From the NCBI RefSeq assembly GCF_963583255.1, contig NC_084808.1, positions 28,352,300 to 28,416,299 on the forward strand: a DNA stretch of 64,000 nt. The letters run 5' to 3'. The translations under genes and the position numbers were made by a program. Shown one piece after another: positions 38,113 through 51,610 of the stretch. How positions within the stretch are numbered: position 1 is the stretch's first letter; each line of letters begins with the position of its first letter. The DNA is from Pyrus communis (taxonomy: Eukaryota > Streptophyta > Magnoliopsida > Rosales > Rosaceae). Under the pieces are notes generated by a model, which did no database searches, was not told where the DNA came from, and saw only the letters and a program-made list of their open reading frames with translations.

Positions 38113-38962
38113 TGTCGTTTTGTTTTCTGTTTTGCGTTGCAAGAAAGGGATTTTCGTGTCGCACTGATCATATCATCTTTACTGCGGCTGCCACAGAGAG
38201 CCCCTCCATCTCCTTTTGTGGGTTCAAATCAATTGCCGAATACCCGAGTCTGAACAGTAACTTCCTAACTACGGTTTCAGTTTATCTGGTTTTCGGAACC
38301 AGGATCGATTTAAGTCGCAATGAATCAATGTATTAAGTGATCCTTTCTCCGGGAATACTCTGATGAAGATGAAAATTACAGGCGGAGAATACACATCCAT
38401 ATTTTTTGTGGCTAAATTTGTGTCCAGATTATTGATGGGCGGCCCCATTTACTCTGGCAGACGGACTTGTTCTGATTGCAAAGAAAGAGCCTTCGCGCTT
38501 TGTCTTGAACCCACAGCCAAATTTGACTACCGAATGTGAAACTAATTAGTGAAGATTGGAGGAGGACGTCCTGAGTTGAAATCTCATAAACGATGGTCGA
38601 GTTAATATCAACTCGTTGATGTATATATTGGTTATAACGGATGTGCATTTCTGAGTATAACATTGTCATTTCAAAATGAAAGTTGTAACGATAGTTCTTC
38701 ATTTATATACGTAACAATTTTACACATATGCAGAAGTAAATTATCAAAATATTTGTTCATATCTCAAAATGTAGGACGTAAGAATGCTATTTTTGAAAAA
38801 GGATATCCTAATTTAAGTTCTGGATTAATTTATTTTTTTCATCAAATCTAAATAATTTTTTGTTGGGAAAATATAAATTTAAAAAAGGGAGCTTATTTAT
38901 ATATTATTCAGTTTGACCGTCTTTTCTCAGACAAAGATCTGATCCGAAGATCCCAAGTGCCA
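38113..38962. other. Spacer between two tandem plus-strand genes
   Basis: Holds the 3' flank of the double kinase gene and the promoter of the SEC12-like gene. The AT-rich portion at 38700-38920 carries no recognisable gene. Short open frames on both strands look random. Confidence 0.5.
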
Positions 38963-41834
38963 ATGGACACTCCCAATAACTACCAGAAGTACGGCGTCCC
39001 TTTCTACGCCGCCGCTTGGCTTCCGGGCCTCGGCAAATCTAAACGACCGGACCAGGAAGACGACGCCGGCGACGACAAAAAGGAAACCGAGACTCAGACG
39101 CAGAAGACAGAGACCCAGACTGAACTAGCCCAATTCGATTCCAGCCAAAACCACGTCGTTTTCTCCGGCGGAGGCGGGGAGGGCCGCAGCGGCGTCCCAA
39201 ACGCCATCCTTATTGCCCAATTCGATCCCGCCTCCATTTCTCTTTCCAATCAGCCGGTAATACTTCAATCCCCAATCCCACCGTACCAGTTTTTGCATAT
39301 ATGTGGTGTGGTGTGGTGTTGCATAGATTTGCCTGGCTGCGTGTAATTGGGTGTTTGGTGTTTGATTTTTCAGGTGGCTAAGCTCAACACTGGCTCTGCT
39401 TTGCCGTATAGAATGGCGGTTCACCCCGCCGGTAGCGGCCTTGTTTGCTCTTTCCCCGATAGTTGCAGGTCTTTTTTGTTCAACTTTCCCATCTATCTGT
39501 CATACTGAAAGCACAAGATTCAATCTTTTACTGATTTGATTTATCTTTATTTACCAATTCATTTGGCTTGAAACAAGTGAAACCCAACTCAGATTTACTA
39601 TTTTTTCTATGATTATATCTTCAGGTTCTTGAGCTGTAGGATGCTATAAGAGCATATATATTTTCTTGTGCAGATGGTTTGAATTGGAGGAAGAAAGGGA
39701 TGAAGTGCCTAAACTGGCATTGAGGCAGTCTGGGAGAGTGCTGGAGCAATTGCAAGATGTTGGACAACAGTTAGCTTTGGCGTTTGACAGAGACGGTTCC
39801 ATGCTTGCTGCTGGAGGCGAGGTATGGACCATCCTTCACCTTTTATTTTTTGGATTCAATTGCATTTGTCGAAATTTATTAGTATCTTACAGTTTTATTT
39901 TCTGGATTGTTTTTAGACGTGACATTGGATAGCATACCGTATGATAATGCTCTCCTTTGGTGCAGCACAGGATGGCAAGTTAAGGGTTTTCAAGTGGCCT
40001 AGCATGGAAATTATTCTCGATGAAGCTAAAGCTCATACTACAATGAAGCAATTAGATTTCAGGTCGGCAGTATTGGCAACGTTGAAAAACTTACTTTGTG
40101 TGTCTTTTATTTTTAAAGTCGTTGCTGATGATCTGGCTTGGTTATCTTGCAGCCCTGATGGGAAATTTCTCGTCTCCTTAGGAGATAGAGGCCCTGGTAG
40201 GGTGTGGGATGTAACTTCATCTACTGTTGTAGCTTCTCTACCAGCGGAAAAGGTTAGCAATATCTGAAATTCTTTCCTAAATAAAAATATTTGATTTCCA
40301 ACTTTATGTGGATGGAAATTATCTTCGACTTTGTAGATTGACTTGGGTGCTTGTATTGTATTTAGTTGTATGCTTATTGAACACCGACTGAAAAATACAT
40401 CGAGCCTCTGACACCTATATCTCTGCATTGTTGCGAATCATTAACCTACATGTCTGTTGTTACCACTTGGTCGTTAAATATGAATTAGAGGTTCCTCATT
40501 AATATAACCAATGAGTATAATAAATGCAGGATGAGGTTTTTTGCGGATGCAGATTTTCTGTAATTGATGATGGGAGTCATATTTTATATGTTGCAGGTAG
40601 ATAAAAAATAATTCATCTGTTTTCTCGATAACTGCCATCGCTCTACCTTTGCATGAGTTAATTATTTTTATCTGTACCTATTGTATAATATAGATAAATC
40701 GGGAAGCATTGTAACATGGAACACGACCACTTGGAAGAGGATTGGATCAAAGATCATTAGTAGAGACATTATTTCCGCCTTTGATGTTTCAGCTGATGGA
40801 AAACTCCTTGGATGGTAATATTTATATTAGAAGCTTACCGTTAACATTTTTGGAGATGCTTTTCATATAGTGCAATGTGTCAAATGAGACTGCATGTCAT
40901 GTTGTTTGAGATCATCAGTTTAACAGTACTTGCATTGATTTTCTGGTTAAAGGAGAAAATTAACACATTTGATCGATGAAAATGCAGTGGGACAGCTGGT
41001 GGAGATCTTGTGATGGTAAATCCAACCAGAATGCGGATTCATAAAGTGGTTAAGAAAGCACACATGGGCTTGGTAACTGCATTGAGTTTCTCTCATGATT
41101 CAAGGTAAAGAACGTCTCAACTTTATGTTTCTTCTACCCCTTGAACTGTTAGTAAAGTGTGTGGTTTTAAATACAGAGCTTTGGCTTCGGCATCCATGGA
41201 TTCAAGTGCAAGGGTGTCCACACTTGAGGAGGAGAAGAAAAATGGTAAGTGCCTACCATGATTTTTAGTTGGATGATTCAATCACGTGTCGTCACTTTTC
41301 TTCGAAATTGTGGAATTGCTATTTACAACCTGGTAGAATCATCATGGTAGAAGAAAACCTAACCAATATTTGGAGCCCGTTCCGGTTGTTCATGGCTCTG
41401 GTGGTATAAGCAACTAAATTCCAACTCACTTTATCCTTTTTGCTATCTAGGAACTTAGAAATTAAAACACCAACTCGGTATGAATAAATGCAAAGTTGAA
41501 ACAATAACTAATTCTGATTTCAACCATACAACATTAGGACGGTAACAGGATGATTAGGATCACCAGTGCTGAACTTTCTGAATTGTGAAATTTTGAGTCC
41601 GTTATTTCTACCCGAAAATGCCTAAACTTCTTTTGTTTGTATGGCGGGACGAGTATCAAGTCCCTTAACGTCGTTACATGTTGAGTTCATTGAGAATGAG
41701 ACATATTTCTCTTTGGTTTGGTTGCAGGAGGAGTGTTGAGCTTATGGGTCATCATACTCATCATCCTGGTCGCCATTGCTGCATATTTCCAGAAGAATCC
41801 TGACAAGTTGCCTTCGGCATTGAAAGGATTTTAA
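38963..41834 (+). CDS. STL2P: SEC12-like WD-repeat ER membrane protein (STL2P/PHF1 type)
   Basis: SEC12-type proteins are ER type II membrane proteins whose WD propeller activates SAR1 for COPII export; the plant PHF1/STL branch helps particular transporters leave the ER. Ten coding exons (38963-39256, 39374-39468, 39674-39821, 39971-40062, 40153-40252, 40530-40596, 40694-40814, 40988-41104, 41177-41244, 41728-41834) give 402 aa, close to the known family length. The N-terminus MDTPNNYQKYGVPFYAAAW is characteristic. WD-like blocks include DGKLRVFKWP, SPDGKFLVSLGDRGPGRVWD, DKSGSIVTWN and SADGKLLG. A single hydrophobic segment, LSLWVIILIILVAIAAYF, lies near the C-terminus. The insert between residues 28 and 75 is charged and threonine/glutamate-rich. 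From memory At2g01470 (STL2P) is the neighbour of the double kinase locus in Arabidopsis too, which supports the call. Confidence 0.92.
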
Positions 41835-42590
41835 GTTCGCAGAAAACAGCTTCATGGTTGTGATAAATATGAGGAAAACTAATGAAAATGGTTTGAAAAC
41901 TTTAAGTTTTAATGATAAAGATAAAATAAAGGATAAAGTGAATAGTACTAGGATTGATTTTTTAGTGTAAAAATGTGGTTTTTTGTTAAGTTGAACATTA
42001 CGGGAGCTTTTCGTTCAAGTTTTCATAAATATGATAGAGAATTTTGTCTTTGCGGGCTTCTTGTTATGGGATAAAAAATTGGATAAATGGGACATTGATG
42101 AGTTGGGCTTGGCCCATTGAAGCCCAACTCTACCTTTATGATATAGTTAATGCATATCTCACACTAATCTTGTATGAGAGAGGTCTTAGGTTTGAATCTT
42201 AAAAATTTCAAATCCGCAATCAATTTATCCCTCTGCCATCTTAGTGTAATATATTATTCATGTAAAATGAAATAAAATAAAGGTGCATGCATGAGTTATG
42301 GAGGAAACTAGAACGAAAATTTTAAGGAAGTGACAGTAACACACGTTTTGTTAGCAATGACCAAGATTAAACAAGGGTATATACGAGGCTGAAAAAGACC
42401 AAATTAGAAAACTATTTATAATGAACGAAAACGACCCACAAAAACTACATGGTGGTACAGACTTACAACCTAACTTGACAATATTATTGGTCACCAACTA
42501 GGAACTTGATACCAAAGACAGCCAACAGCCAAAACTTGGAACGTGCGATGCTGCTTAACTCGGGAGTAATTAGGTTTAGTTAATGATTAA
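41835..42590. other. Convergent 3' flanks
   Basis: The spacer between the plus-strand SEC12-like gene and the minus-strand sulfate transporter probably contains both 3' untranslated regions. It is AT-rich; no gene or element end was recognised. Confidence 0.5.
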
Positions 42591-45500
42591 TTAGGGAACA
42601 CCATTGGCAACCGTCTGCATTTCTTCATCGTACGTGTTTGAATTTGACGATGCATGATTGTTCTTCATTCCCATCGACAGCGACGCCACTGCCTCTCCGA
42701 CCGACAGGTAAAGCATGAACTCTTCGCCTCCATTGTTCACCTTCTGCAATTTGTCCATCACCTCCGCCAGTGGATTTACCAGCACCAGCTGCAATTATTT
42801 CATTATTTACTGTCCATTTCACCTAACATCCAAATCAAGAACAACATATGTAGACATCAAATCTACCAACTTACCTTAATTCCCTTCTTTCGGATTGATT
42901 TCCTTATATCTGCGAAAAGTGTGATCCCAGTTGTGTCTATTGTGCTCACAGCTGAAAATAAAGGACACAAAGGAGCCTGAGATACCCAATTGGCGGGAAG
43001 AACTTTCATGCAACATAAATGTTACTGTGTCCATATTTCAAGTTAGTCACGCATTGTTATGCAAGAAAGTTAAAATGCATGAGAGTACATGATTGGTTTG
43101 AAATGCAATGACATCCCCAACCATGCACTACCATGTTGGAAAGTTAAAACACACTAGAGTGCGTGATTAGTTTAGAATGCCGTGACATCCCCACGCATGT
43201 AAGTTTCTATTTGGAAGAGGAGAGAATTGATGCTCAAGATTAACAAGCTTTACCTGACATGTCTATAACAACAAATCTAATGTTTGAAACCTTGTTCCCA
43301 TCATCTTCTTCTTCTATCCATCTCGAAATCCTTTCATTGAGATAAGTGGTGTTGGCAAAGTTGATTGAAGCTTCGATGAGTATGATTAGGAAACCAGGCA
43401 CACTCGCTGCTGATTCCTTGTACTGGTGCAGGTCTCTAAATACGTCCGTCCCGGGTATGTTTCCCAACACCACCGTCCTCGGCCTTGTCACTTGCAGCAA
43501 AACCTTGAAAACTGATATCCCAACCTGTTCATATCGTCAAATTAATCTATATTTAGGGTTTCATCGGAAAATATACACAAACAAAATTTGCTACAAACTT
43601 ATTCGGAAGAACACTAAACAAACAATAACTGCGCACGAAACTATGGTTTACATGCGGCTTACAGTCTCCTTAGTGTCTTCTCTAATAACCGGTTCTTAAT
43701 AAAATAATATACGGTTCACTGTTTGTTTAAATACCGCGATGGCGAGGCCATGTTGGACAGAGATAAAGATGACTCCCAAGAAAGCACAGATCAAGACAAG
43801 GAAGTCATATTTGTCGATCTTCCAAATGTGGTAAGCAGCTGGGACATCAATGAGGCCGACCACGGCGGTGACTATAATTGCACCCAGAATTACATTGGGT
43901 GTGTAGTGGAAAAGAGGCATCAGAAACAGCAGTGTCACCATGACTGTCACCGACATTACTATGTTGGACAACGCTGTCTTTGCTCCAGCATTGTGATTCA
44001 CAGCTGATCTTGAGAATGATCCTGAAATGAAACCCATCACCAAAATCAAAACTTTGTTATCAGATTCTAGGCTTTTCCACTATGGACCGGAGCGTGGCAT
44101 GCGTCGGGATTCTTGGTCGTTGGATCTGTAGCCATTGAATCCTTGGCCACACATCCAGCATTTCATTCACCTGATCCATGTTATGAGCCGCTCTATTTTA
44201 CAATTTTTGCAAATGGCAGATGATTGCTATTCACACTCTCTCGAAAGCCTCACTTATAATTTTTGCCTTACAACTCGCGTTGCAGTTTGGACACGGTATA
44301 TGTTGACACGATGAAGATAAAATTTTACGAGTATCAGCAAGTCCATGTAAACTTGTTCTCGAGAGAGTCTGAATAGTGTTCTTTGTTCGATATTATTAAT
44401 TTATGTGATCTGTAATCAATGAGTGTGAACCTGTTGTAATATAGCACGAAGTGGTGGAGCCAACAACGTTCATGATCCCAATTGCTATCATCTCCTTGTT
44501 TCCATCCACTCTGTATTCTCTTATATTAGCAAAAGTCCTTCCTACTGCAATACCTTCCTATAAATTTGATGCAAAATCAACCAATCAGTCAAACCAATCA
44601 CGTATTGATACGGTAAAAAATATATCGATAACATGTCGATATTTTTCATCATCACTAATAATATTGACACAGTATCGATAACTGCAGAATTCAACTTACA
44701 GTGAGGGCAATAATGCCGGTGACAATCCCGGTCTTGATTGCAAGTGCAAGGTGGGATCCATGAAAAACCAGCATGTTCCATGATGGTGGGTTCAGTCCTT
44801 TCTGTAATTCTCCAATCTGCCAATAAAGAAAACCCCAAGAAAATCATCATCTCAGAATATGGTGTGGGTCCGGATACGGATGGTGGAGTGTTGGTCCCAG
44901 CAAACAACTTACCACACTGATGCCGTGGCGATCGGCCTTGAATGCAAAGACAATCACAGTGGAGAGGATCACAGACACCAGGGGGGCTCCAGCTGAGACC
45001 CAGAACAACTTTGGCTTCTTTAAGCTCTGCGTTCCATGGCACACAGCCCGATGTAAGGTTAGTTAACAACAACAGAGTCTTATTTAGGTCGAACGTATGA
45101 ACCCTAAAAGCCATTACGCTTGGTTATCCTACTAAATTAATCAAATTTGTCAATTCTTCCTCCTCCTCAAGATGGACTTACATGTAAAGAAAACATTGAC
45201 ACCGTAATATCCGAATGAATTATTTGTTTGCAAATTACAGAGGTATGTGGCCATTTTGCCAACTGAAATTATAGTGGAGTGGTAAAATAACGCACCCCAA
45301 TCCAATATGATCATGAAACACATTTGAAAATTGCATCATTGACTTCGAAGTTTGATCTGTTGGCTTCAACGTTGATGTTTTAGTCGTTAGATTTGATTTC
45401 CACAATCGTTAGATTTTTTATTTTTAATCTCAACCATTCGTTTTTCGTGTCATCAATACTACGTATCATCGAAGAAAAATTGTTGTTATAATAGTCATGA

Positions 45501-47544
45501 ATGAAGTTATTAAACAGAGTTAGCATGCATGTTGAGAACATGTCACCGTGGCGATACGCAAGTAAATAATTTATTGTATGCCGGATTTAAAATTTCAAAC
45601 ATGACAATGTTCGATTAAATTATGATACTGCCAGCGAAAAATCTAAGGCGAAGATAAGTTTTAAGACAACAGTGGAAAGGAAAACATACAACGTGTCTTG
45701 CGATTAGGAGCAACACAAGGAAGCAAACGCCCATTAATATGGTTTGCCATGACCACTGCACAGAAAAAGCACCCAAATTAGGGCAACAAGATATGATTAA
45801 TATACCGAAAGGAACATTATCTTCGATTTTGAATAATATCTTAGTTGATAGTTATCTACTAAATGATAGCTGAGAAAAGCTAAACACTGTATTAACAGAG
45901 TAATCACTGTTCAAACTGTTTTATTAATTTGCTGTGTGTTTAATTAATTACCTCTTTTCGTTCATGAAAAACGGAGCTCAAAACAGGGACGATTGCCATT
46001 TTCTTGGTGAAATGTTCGATTCCAAGGAGGCTCTTAAGCTGTTGCAGAGAGACTATCACAGCAGCTCCGGCCATGAAACCAAGAAGAGTTGCCTTCGAAA
46101 TAAAATCGATTATAAATCCAAGCCTGCACACATCAATCTTAAATCATTTCGGGTCTTAAAAACAAAAAAGCAAAATTATAGCAGCTCAGTTGGTTAAGAT
46201 CATTCAACTTCTGACGCTAAATTTTCGGGTTTTTTATTCCCCCTCCTCAATATCGCTTGTATCGAAAATTAGGTGGGGGACCAATTACCTTAATAAACCT
46301 AGGGAAGCTTGGAGGATGCCACTTAAGAAGGTTGAGGTGAAGGCAAGTTGGAGGTACAAGCTTGGATCTTTGGATGGAGATACTTCTTGCATGAGCATTG
46401 ATCCCATGATTAGAGAAGCAATGGAAACAGGTCCTACTGCAAGATCCTTTGAGCTTCCAAGCACAGCGTACAGCAAAGGAGGAACGAAGCTTGAATCTAC
46501 AAATTCCATTACAATAATTACAAATGCAACGCACAACAACAAAAACAAAGCCTTATTCCACTAAGCGAGGTTGGCTGTATGAATTATAGAATGTCACAAC
46601 GCTCGAATTTGCGCCCAAGTCATTTAGTTAACAAATGCAACAGAAAAAAAAATTGAGAAAAGGGATAAAAAAATTTTCAATTTATACATATGAGTACGTA
46701 AAGAAATACCACCAAAAAAAAAAATTACTCACAGAGACCCACAATTGGAGGTAGATTCGCAAGCTTAGCATAACTGATTCCCTGAAAAAATAAATAAATA
46801 AACAGAGCTTTATTAAGAGCAGAGCACATGTAGACAAGGCAATTTTCTGTCTCTCTCAATTACTAATGTACGGGAAGGGTGATTCAAACTTGGACATAGC
46901 GATGATCTATGCACTGTCTTTGCTCATTGTTTTGGCCAATCACCCTAAGACACTGACCTGATCGACTAAGCTAACACTGTGACGTGACCAACTGATTTAA
47001 GACATTGATCTTGTCAACTGACTTAGGACACTCTATAGGCTAATGGGCCTAAGACATTGTGCCTGAATTAGCCTAACACTGTGTCCTCGTCAACTGGCGT
47101 AACACACGTTTGCTGAAATCAAAAGTAAAAGTAAAGATAAAATTTTAATAAATATTGAACTACCTGAGGAATGGCTAAACTGGCAATGGTGACACCAGAA
47201 ATGATGTCTGATTTGAGGAGCTTGAAGCTGTAATTAGGGCCCCACTCAAGGATTGGAAAGACATACTGCGCTCCAAGAATCCATTTTTTCTTTGGTGGCT
47301 GACCTTTGAATTGGTAGAGAGGGTCATCTGGAAAGAAGGTTTCTTTGAGCCTGGCCAGCAGCTTCCGAAAAGTGCTTCTGTAAGGCGGTGGAACCACCTT
47401 GTGCACCTCCATCCCCATTGGGATTTCCATGCGGTGCTGCTGCTGCTGCATGTCCATGGTGGGCTGCTGCTGCTGCTGCTTCTCGATATTTATCCTTGTG
47501 GGAGAGCAGCAGTCCTTTATTTTATCATGTGAAACTTCTCCCAT
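42591..47544 (-). CDS. SULTR3;3: Group 3 sulfate/proton transporter, SULTR3;3-like
   Basis: SLC26/SulP family anion transporter with a multi-spanning membrane core and a cytosolic C-terminal STAS domain; plant group 3 members are linked to plastid or ER sulfate uptake. Coding exons in transcript order: 47164-47544, 46733-46781, 46289-46496, 45952-46123, 45690-45755, 44913-45026, 44700-44816, 44431-44557, 43735-44021, 43254-43524, 42875-42951, 42591-42788; 688 aa. Family blocks include ETFFPDDPL, the signature IASLAIPQGISYAKLANLPP, GFMAGAAVIVSLQQLK, WSWQTILMG, LTEGIAVGRTFA, SFSRSAVNHNAGAKTA, LLQVTRPRTV, GNIPGTDVFRD and, in the STAS domain, NFANTTYL and STIDTTG. From memory the segment MEVHKVVPPPYRSTF matches the true N-terminus of SULTR3;3. 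Here an in-frame upstream ATG adds 44 residues with two glutamine runs; translation could instead start at M45. Confidence 0.93.
46184..46262 (+). repeat. SINE-like fragment
   Basis: Within the SULTR3;3 intron between exons 3 and 4, AGCTCAGTTGGTTAAGATC resembles a tRNA-derived A-box region. It is followed by a CGGGTTTTTTATTCC block and CCCCTCCTCAATATCGCTTGTA, the same 3' end as the copy at 25903-25998. The B box is weak, so SINE identity is inference. Confidence 0.35.
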
Positions 47545-50441
47545 CAATCAACTTTCTCCAAAGAACCACTATCAAACAAATTACTACTACTAGCCCCCAC
47601 AACTTTTGCTAACTACTGCTGATGATAAGACTAATTATGTTTAATTCTCTAATTAATCAGCTCACCTATCTCTATCTGATATCTCTCGATACCTGCACAT
47701 ATATGTACATTTAAGCTAAGCTAGGCTATTGGGTGGTCAAACAATACAATGAAAAATATATAGGGAGGAATCTGCAAAAAAAAGTAGAGGTATAAGGAGA
47801 CGATAAAAGGACAGCTTATAAGTGGAAAATATTGCTGAAAAAGTACTGGACCTGATGATGGGAAAACAAATACCTCTCACCGCCCATTACCCATATATGT
47901 GTGTGTGTGTGTGTGTGTGTGCAGTAGTGATTTAATTTTGAGGGGAAAAAGATTGATGGACATTGGAGAAGGTTACATAGAGGAGTGTGCCATGCAATTT
48001 TACGGTTGGGTGGAGAAGACGATCAGCAGGTAATATTCGAGGGATATTCTCTGTGTTCTTGAATATCATCAGTTTGTAGAAATAATTACACGGTGGAAGA
48101 AGACGTGTAAAAAATGGTGCACACTTGGCCAAACTGTATGAATTTTATGTGGACGGTTGCAGCTGCTGGGCATGTTCAATACAAACGCACAAGTTACAAA
48201 CTTTCAATCTCTCAGAAGGTGTAGAGGAGAAGAAGAGAGTCGGTGCTGCTGTGTGTATATAATATAAATATATAGATATACACACATTATATTATATCAC
48301 TTTATCTGTAATTCGGTTTGGGTCGGTAGCTTGTTCTGGTCAGGATTTAGCAGCCTAGCACCATTCTCTAATTATTTGTCTTCGCATAAATTTTTTGACT
48401 CGTTTGATATTCTAACCTAATCCACGGAGAGTGATTCTAAACCCAACTGATTTTCTAACCTAACCTAAAAGGAGTGGGATTTCAAATCGAGTGCAAAGAA
48501 GAAAATGATCTAATCAATTTGATTAAACCCCAGTACATTATTTATCTTTAACTTAATTTATGGTAAATAAGTGCGATCAAGAACATGTTTAATTATGACG
48601 TGCCACAACATGTGATGCCATAAACTCTATATTCGTATCTTCTGCAACAAAAAAGTTCAAACTTTCTGTCAGATTTATTCCATCAATCACCTTTAATTTG
48701 ATTTCTACTAACTTAAGACAAATATTTGTTTGAACTTTGGAATGTAAGAATATTTAGATAAACGAACAGTTTAACTATTTGTTTTGATAAGTAAACAGTT
48801 TAAATACAGCTACGAGATTTCCACTAAAAACATAGACCTGCAAGAGCCAACTTTGTGCTCGAAAGAAACCAAAGGAGATGAGGACAATACAATGTGACTT
48901 CTGGTCGGGGCTAGGGAAATGCATACTGTTTTATTTCAGATCTTCGTACGTAAAGTTACTTGTTTACGATATAACTCTTTCTTGCCAACCACCGTATGCG
49001 TATGAACAGACAAAAGCTCAAAGGTTTGAGAATTTTATTCACCCCTTCCAAAAGAAAAAATAAAAACAAAAATTTACTTGCCATTTTATAAAAATGTGCA
49101 CGGATTTGCCAGTCGGAATATTTATGGAGATGAGCCAAAATATAATTACATAATAATATATGGGTTGAATCTACCTTACTGTAAATTCTAAATTAATTAA
49201 AACACGGGACAATTATCAAAAGAATAAACGTAGGGCTCTAGAAACACATACCAAAATTCATCCTCCTCCGGTTGGATGCAATTCACTTACGAATTCAAGT
49301 AATCTACAATCCACTTTAGAAGTTGTTGAATTTTCCATTAAAATTCGAGGTACTAATTCCAATTCAGGAATCATCCTCCATATCTTATTGATACAGAGGC
49401 AGAATAATTAGTATTCCTACTTTGGAACTAGATGCAGGGAAAACGTGTAGATAATCAAACCCTAGAGAAATTAAGGATCAAAACCTTGTTGCTTTTTTTA
49501 CCAAAAAAAATACCTTGTTGCTTTCAAAGAATACCAGGAAATCTAGCAAACCCCAGAACCATAAGTCTAAAGTAATTGGAATATATGATGAGCAAAAAGG
49601 TAAGGTTTTCGAAATATCTCCAATCAAATAAATTTCTGAACCAAAAATAGGAAAATTCCAAAATTTAGGGTTGAAGCAATCTTCGGCTCAGATCCCCAGT
49701 TATAACTTATGTGTGGCTTGAAAAATGAACTAAACATTTACTGCATAATTTCTAATTAATCAACTTCAATTATTACAAGTTATGGGGTCGTGATATTTTT
49801 ATGTAATCTTTCTTTTTGTTTCGAGTTTATATCCTGTTGTCAACAAAAGAAAAAAGGCAGCTTCACCTCCGAATACTAATTACATCTTTGCAAACTAGGG
49901 TTTAGTTGAAAGAGATAAGTGGGACTTTTCGAATATGTATGGGAGATTCAAGCGGCACTAAACCCAGAGAATGATGCTGGATTTTCTCTCAATTATTGAA
50001 ACCCTACTACATTTCATCATGGCCAAAAATGGCAAGTCAATGTACGACATAAAGTGGGAGATGAATTATGAGCTTGCAAGTAGCTACTTAGCTTTTCATG
50101 GGCCTTCCCTCCATTGTTCTTGATCAGCACCAACCGCAAAGTTAGATTGTTCATTTTCTGTTACTTTGCATGTATTTGCAGTTAAGCTACTCTTAAACGA
50201 CAAAGTTATATTCGACTTACATGAATAACGATGACATATAATAATATTTATACAAAAATTCGTTGTATAAAAAAAAGCAGAATATATCAACGATTCAATA
50301 TAAATGGTCAAAACATGAGCGGAAGTATACATCCAAATCACCTCTTTTGGAACAAATAAAAATTAAAAGGGATGGAATAAAATCCTAAACATCTCGTTTT
50401 GAAGAACATTTAATTAAAAACAACAAGAAAGAAAATAAAAA
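47545..50441. other. SULTR3;3 5' flank and long spacer
   Basis: The first several hundred bases are the likely leader and promoter of the minus-strand transporter. A (GT)n tract lies at 47898-47922 and an alternating TA/TG stretch at 48242-48300. The remainder to the tRNA is AT-rich; no gene or intact transposon was recognised. Confidence 0.5.
47898..47922. repeat. (GT)n microsatellite
   Basis: About 11-12 GT units lie upstream of the SULTR3;3 gene. Confidence 0.9.
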
Positions 50442-50523
50442 CGTGGACGGCAGGATTCGAACCTGCGCGGGCAGAGCCCACATGATTTCTAGTCATGCCC
50501 GATAACCACTCCGGCACGTCCAC
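50442..50523 (-). tRNA. tRNA-Ser (AGA)
   Basis: An 82-base gene on the minus strand. The acceptor arms GTGGACG and CGTCCAC pair. The D-arm region carries GTGCCGGAGTGGTTA (A box), the anticodon stem-loop reads CATGACTAGAAATCATG with anticodon AGA, a long variable arm (type II) follows, and the B box is GGTTCGAATCC. There is no intron. All features fit a nuclear serine tRNA reading UCU/UCC codons. The minus-strand ORF overlapping it is not real. Confidence 0.96.
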
Positions 50524-50912
50524 TTTCTGTTCGGATTTTTGGAATTTTTCTAATTTATTTGACTCACTTTCAAAGTGGGTTTCACCCTTTGCCAAAGGTA
50601 AAGCAGATTCCGGTATTTAAGGATTTCCACGTCATCACTCAAACCATTGACGCCTAAAATAAATGAAAAGGACCCGTTGGTGAACTCCACGTTTCTAGTG
50701 AGTCCCCGTCCTCCAATGATCATGCTTCAGTTTATCAAAACACACCATCTATGGTTCTCATATCATATTATTCAGTGCCTTTCGGTGGTCTTGTTCTAAG
50801 CAGCCCTCGATTAAGATTCTCAGCCAACCCTAGCAATATTAGCCATAAGAAACTCCACCAACTGATGGATACAGGGAATTTCAGATTAGATTTTGCTCTG
50901 TGTGTGTGTGTG

Positions 50913-50951
<39 letters not shown>

Positions 50952-51164
50952 GTAATTTTAGTCCATTGATACATTAATAACCTTAATTTATTAATTACAT
51001 TTTGATTTTTTTTAATTATTTCTCTTTTTCTTCCTAATTTTAATGTATTAACTTTATTTCATTATAATTATAATTTTTTTCATTTGTCGTAATATATTTT
51101 GTTGTAAACATTTAGATAAACTAATTTTTGTTATACAATATATTTCGATGTACTTTGTTTTCTT
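50524..51164. other. Spacer with (TG)n(TA)n tract
   Basis: No gene is seen. A compound TG/TA microsatellite lies at about 50900-50955 and the rest is AT-rich. Confidence 0.5.
50900..50955. repeat. Compound (TG)n(TA)n microsatellite
   Basis: Seven or so TG units are followed by about 11 TA units and an imperfect TATG tail. Confidence 0.9.
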
Positions 51165-51170
51165 CATTTA

Positions 51171-51431
51171 GGTACATTAAATTCATTATAATACATTTCG
51201 GTACATACATTACATACATTTCGATACAAACATTTAGGTACATTAATTCAATATAATACATTTCGGTACTAACATTATGGTGCATACAATTCAGTACACA
51301 CATTTAGGTACATTAATTTAATATAATACATTTCGGTGCATATATTTTAATACATACATTTCGGTTCTAACATTTAAATACATTAGTTCAATATAATACA
51401 TTTTGGTACTAACATTTAAGTACATTAATTG
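51171..51431. repeat. Degenerate minisatellite, about 42-70 bp units
   Basis: Four to five imperfect tandem units share AGGTACATTAATTCAATATAATACATTTCGGTAC-like sequence; the first three are about 67-70 bp and a later one about 42 bp. The array ends about 80 bases before the retroelement at 51505. Confidence 0.75.
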
Positions 51432-51610
51432 AGTCTTTCAAGTTTGAAGAATATTAAATAAATTTAATAAATTTAAAATAAAAAAAAAAACTATTTTTGG
51501 TCAAAAAATTGTCACATCCTGCCCCGGGCGGCACCACTTCCCGGGTCCGCTCCACCACCATAGCACGATATTGTCCGCTTTGGGCTTACCATTCCCTCAC
51601 GGTTTTGTTT

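Noticed and set aside
43490..43524. Apparent frameshift at the start of SULTR3;3 exon 10
   Set aside because: Recounting the A-run (four bases) and using the acceptor at 43524 gives an in-phase exon of 271 bases; the frame is intact.
50410..50595. 61-codon minus-strand ORF
   Set aside because: It is a reading frame across the tRNA-Ser gene.
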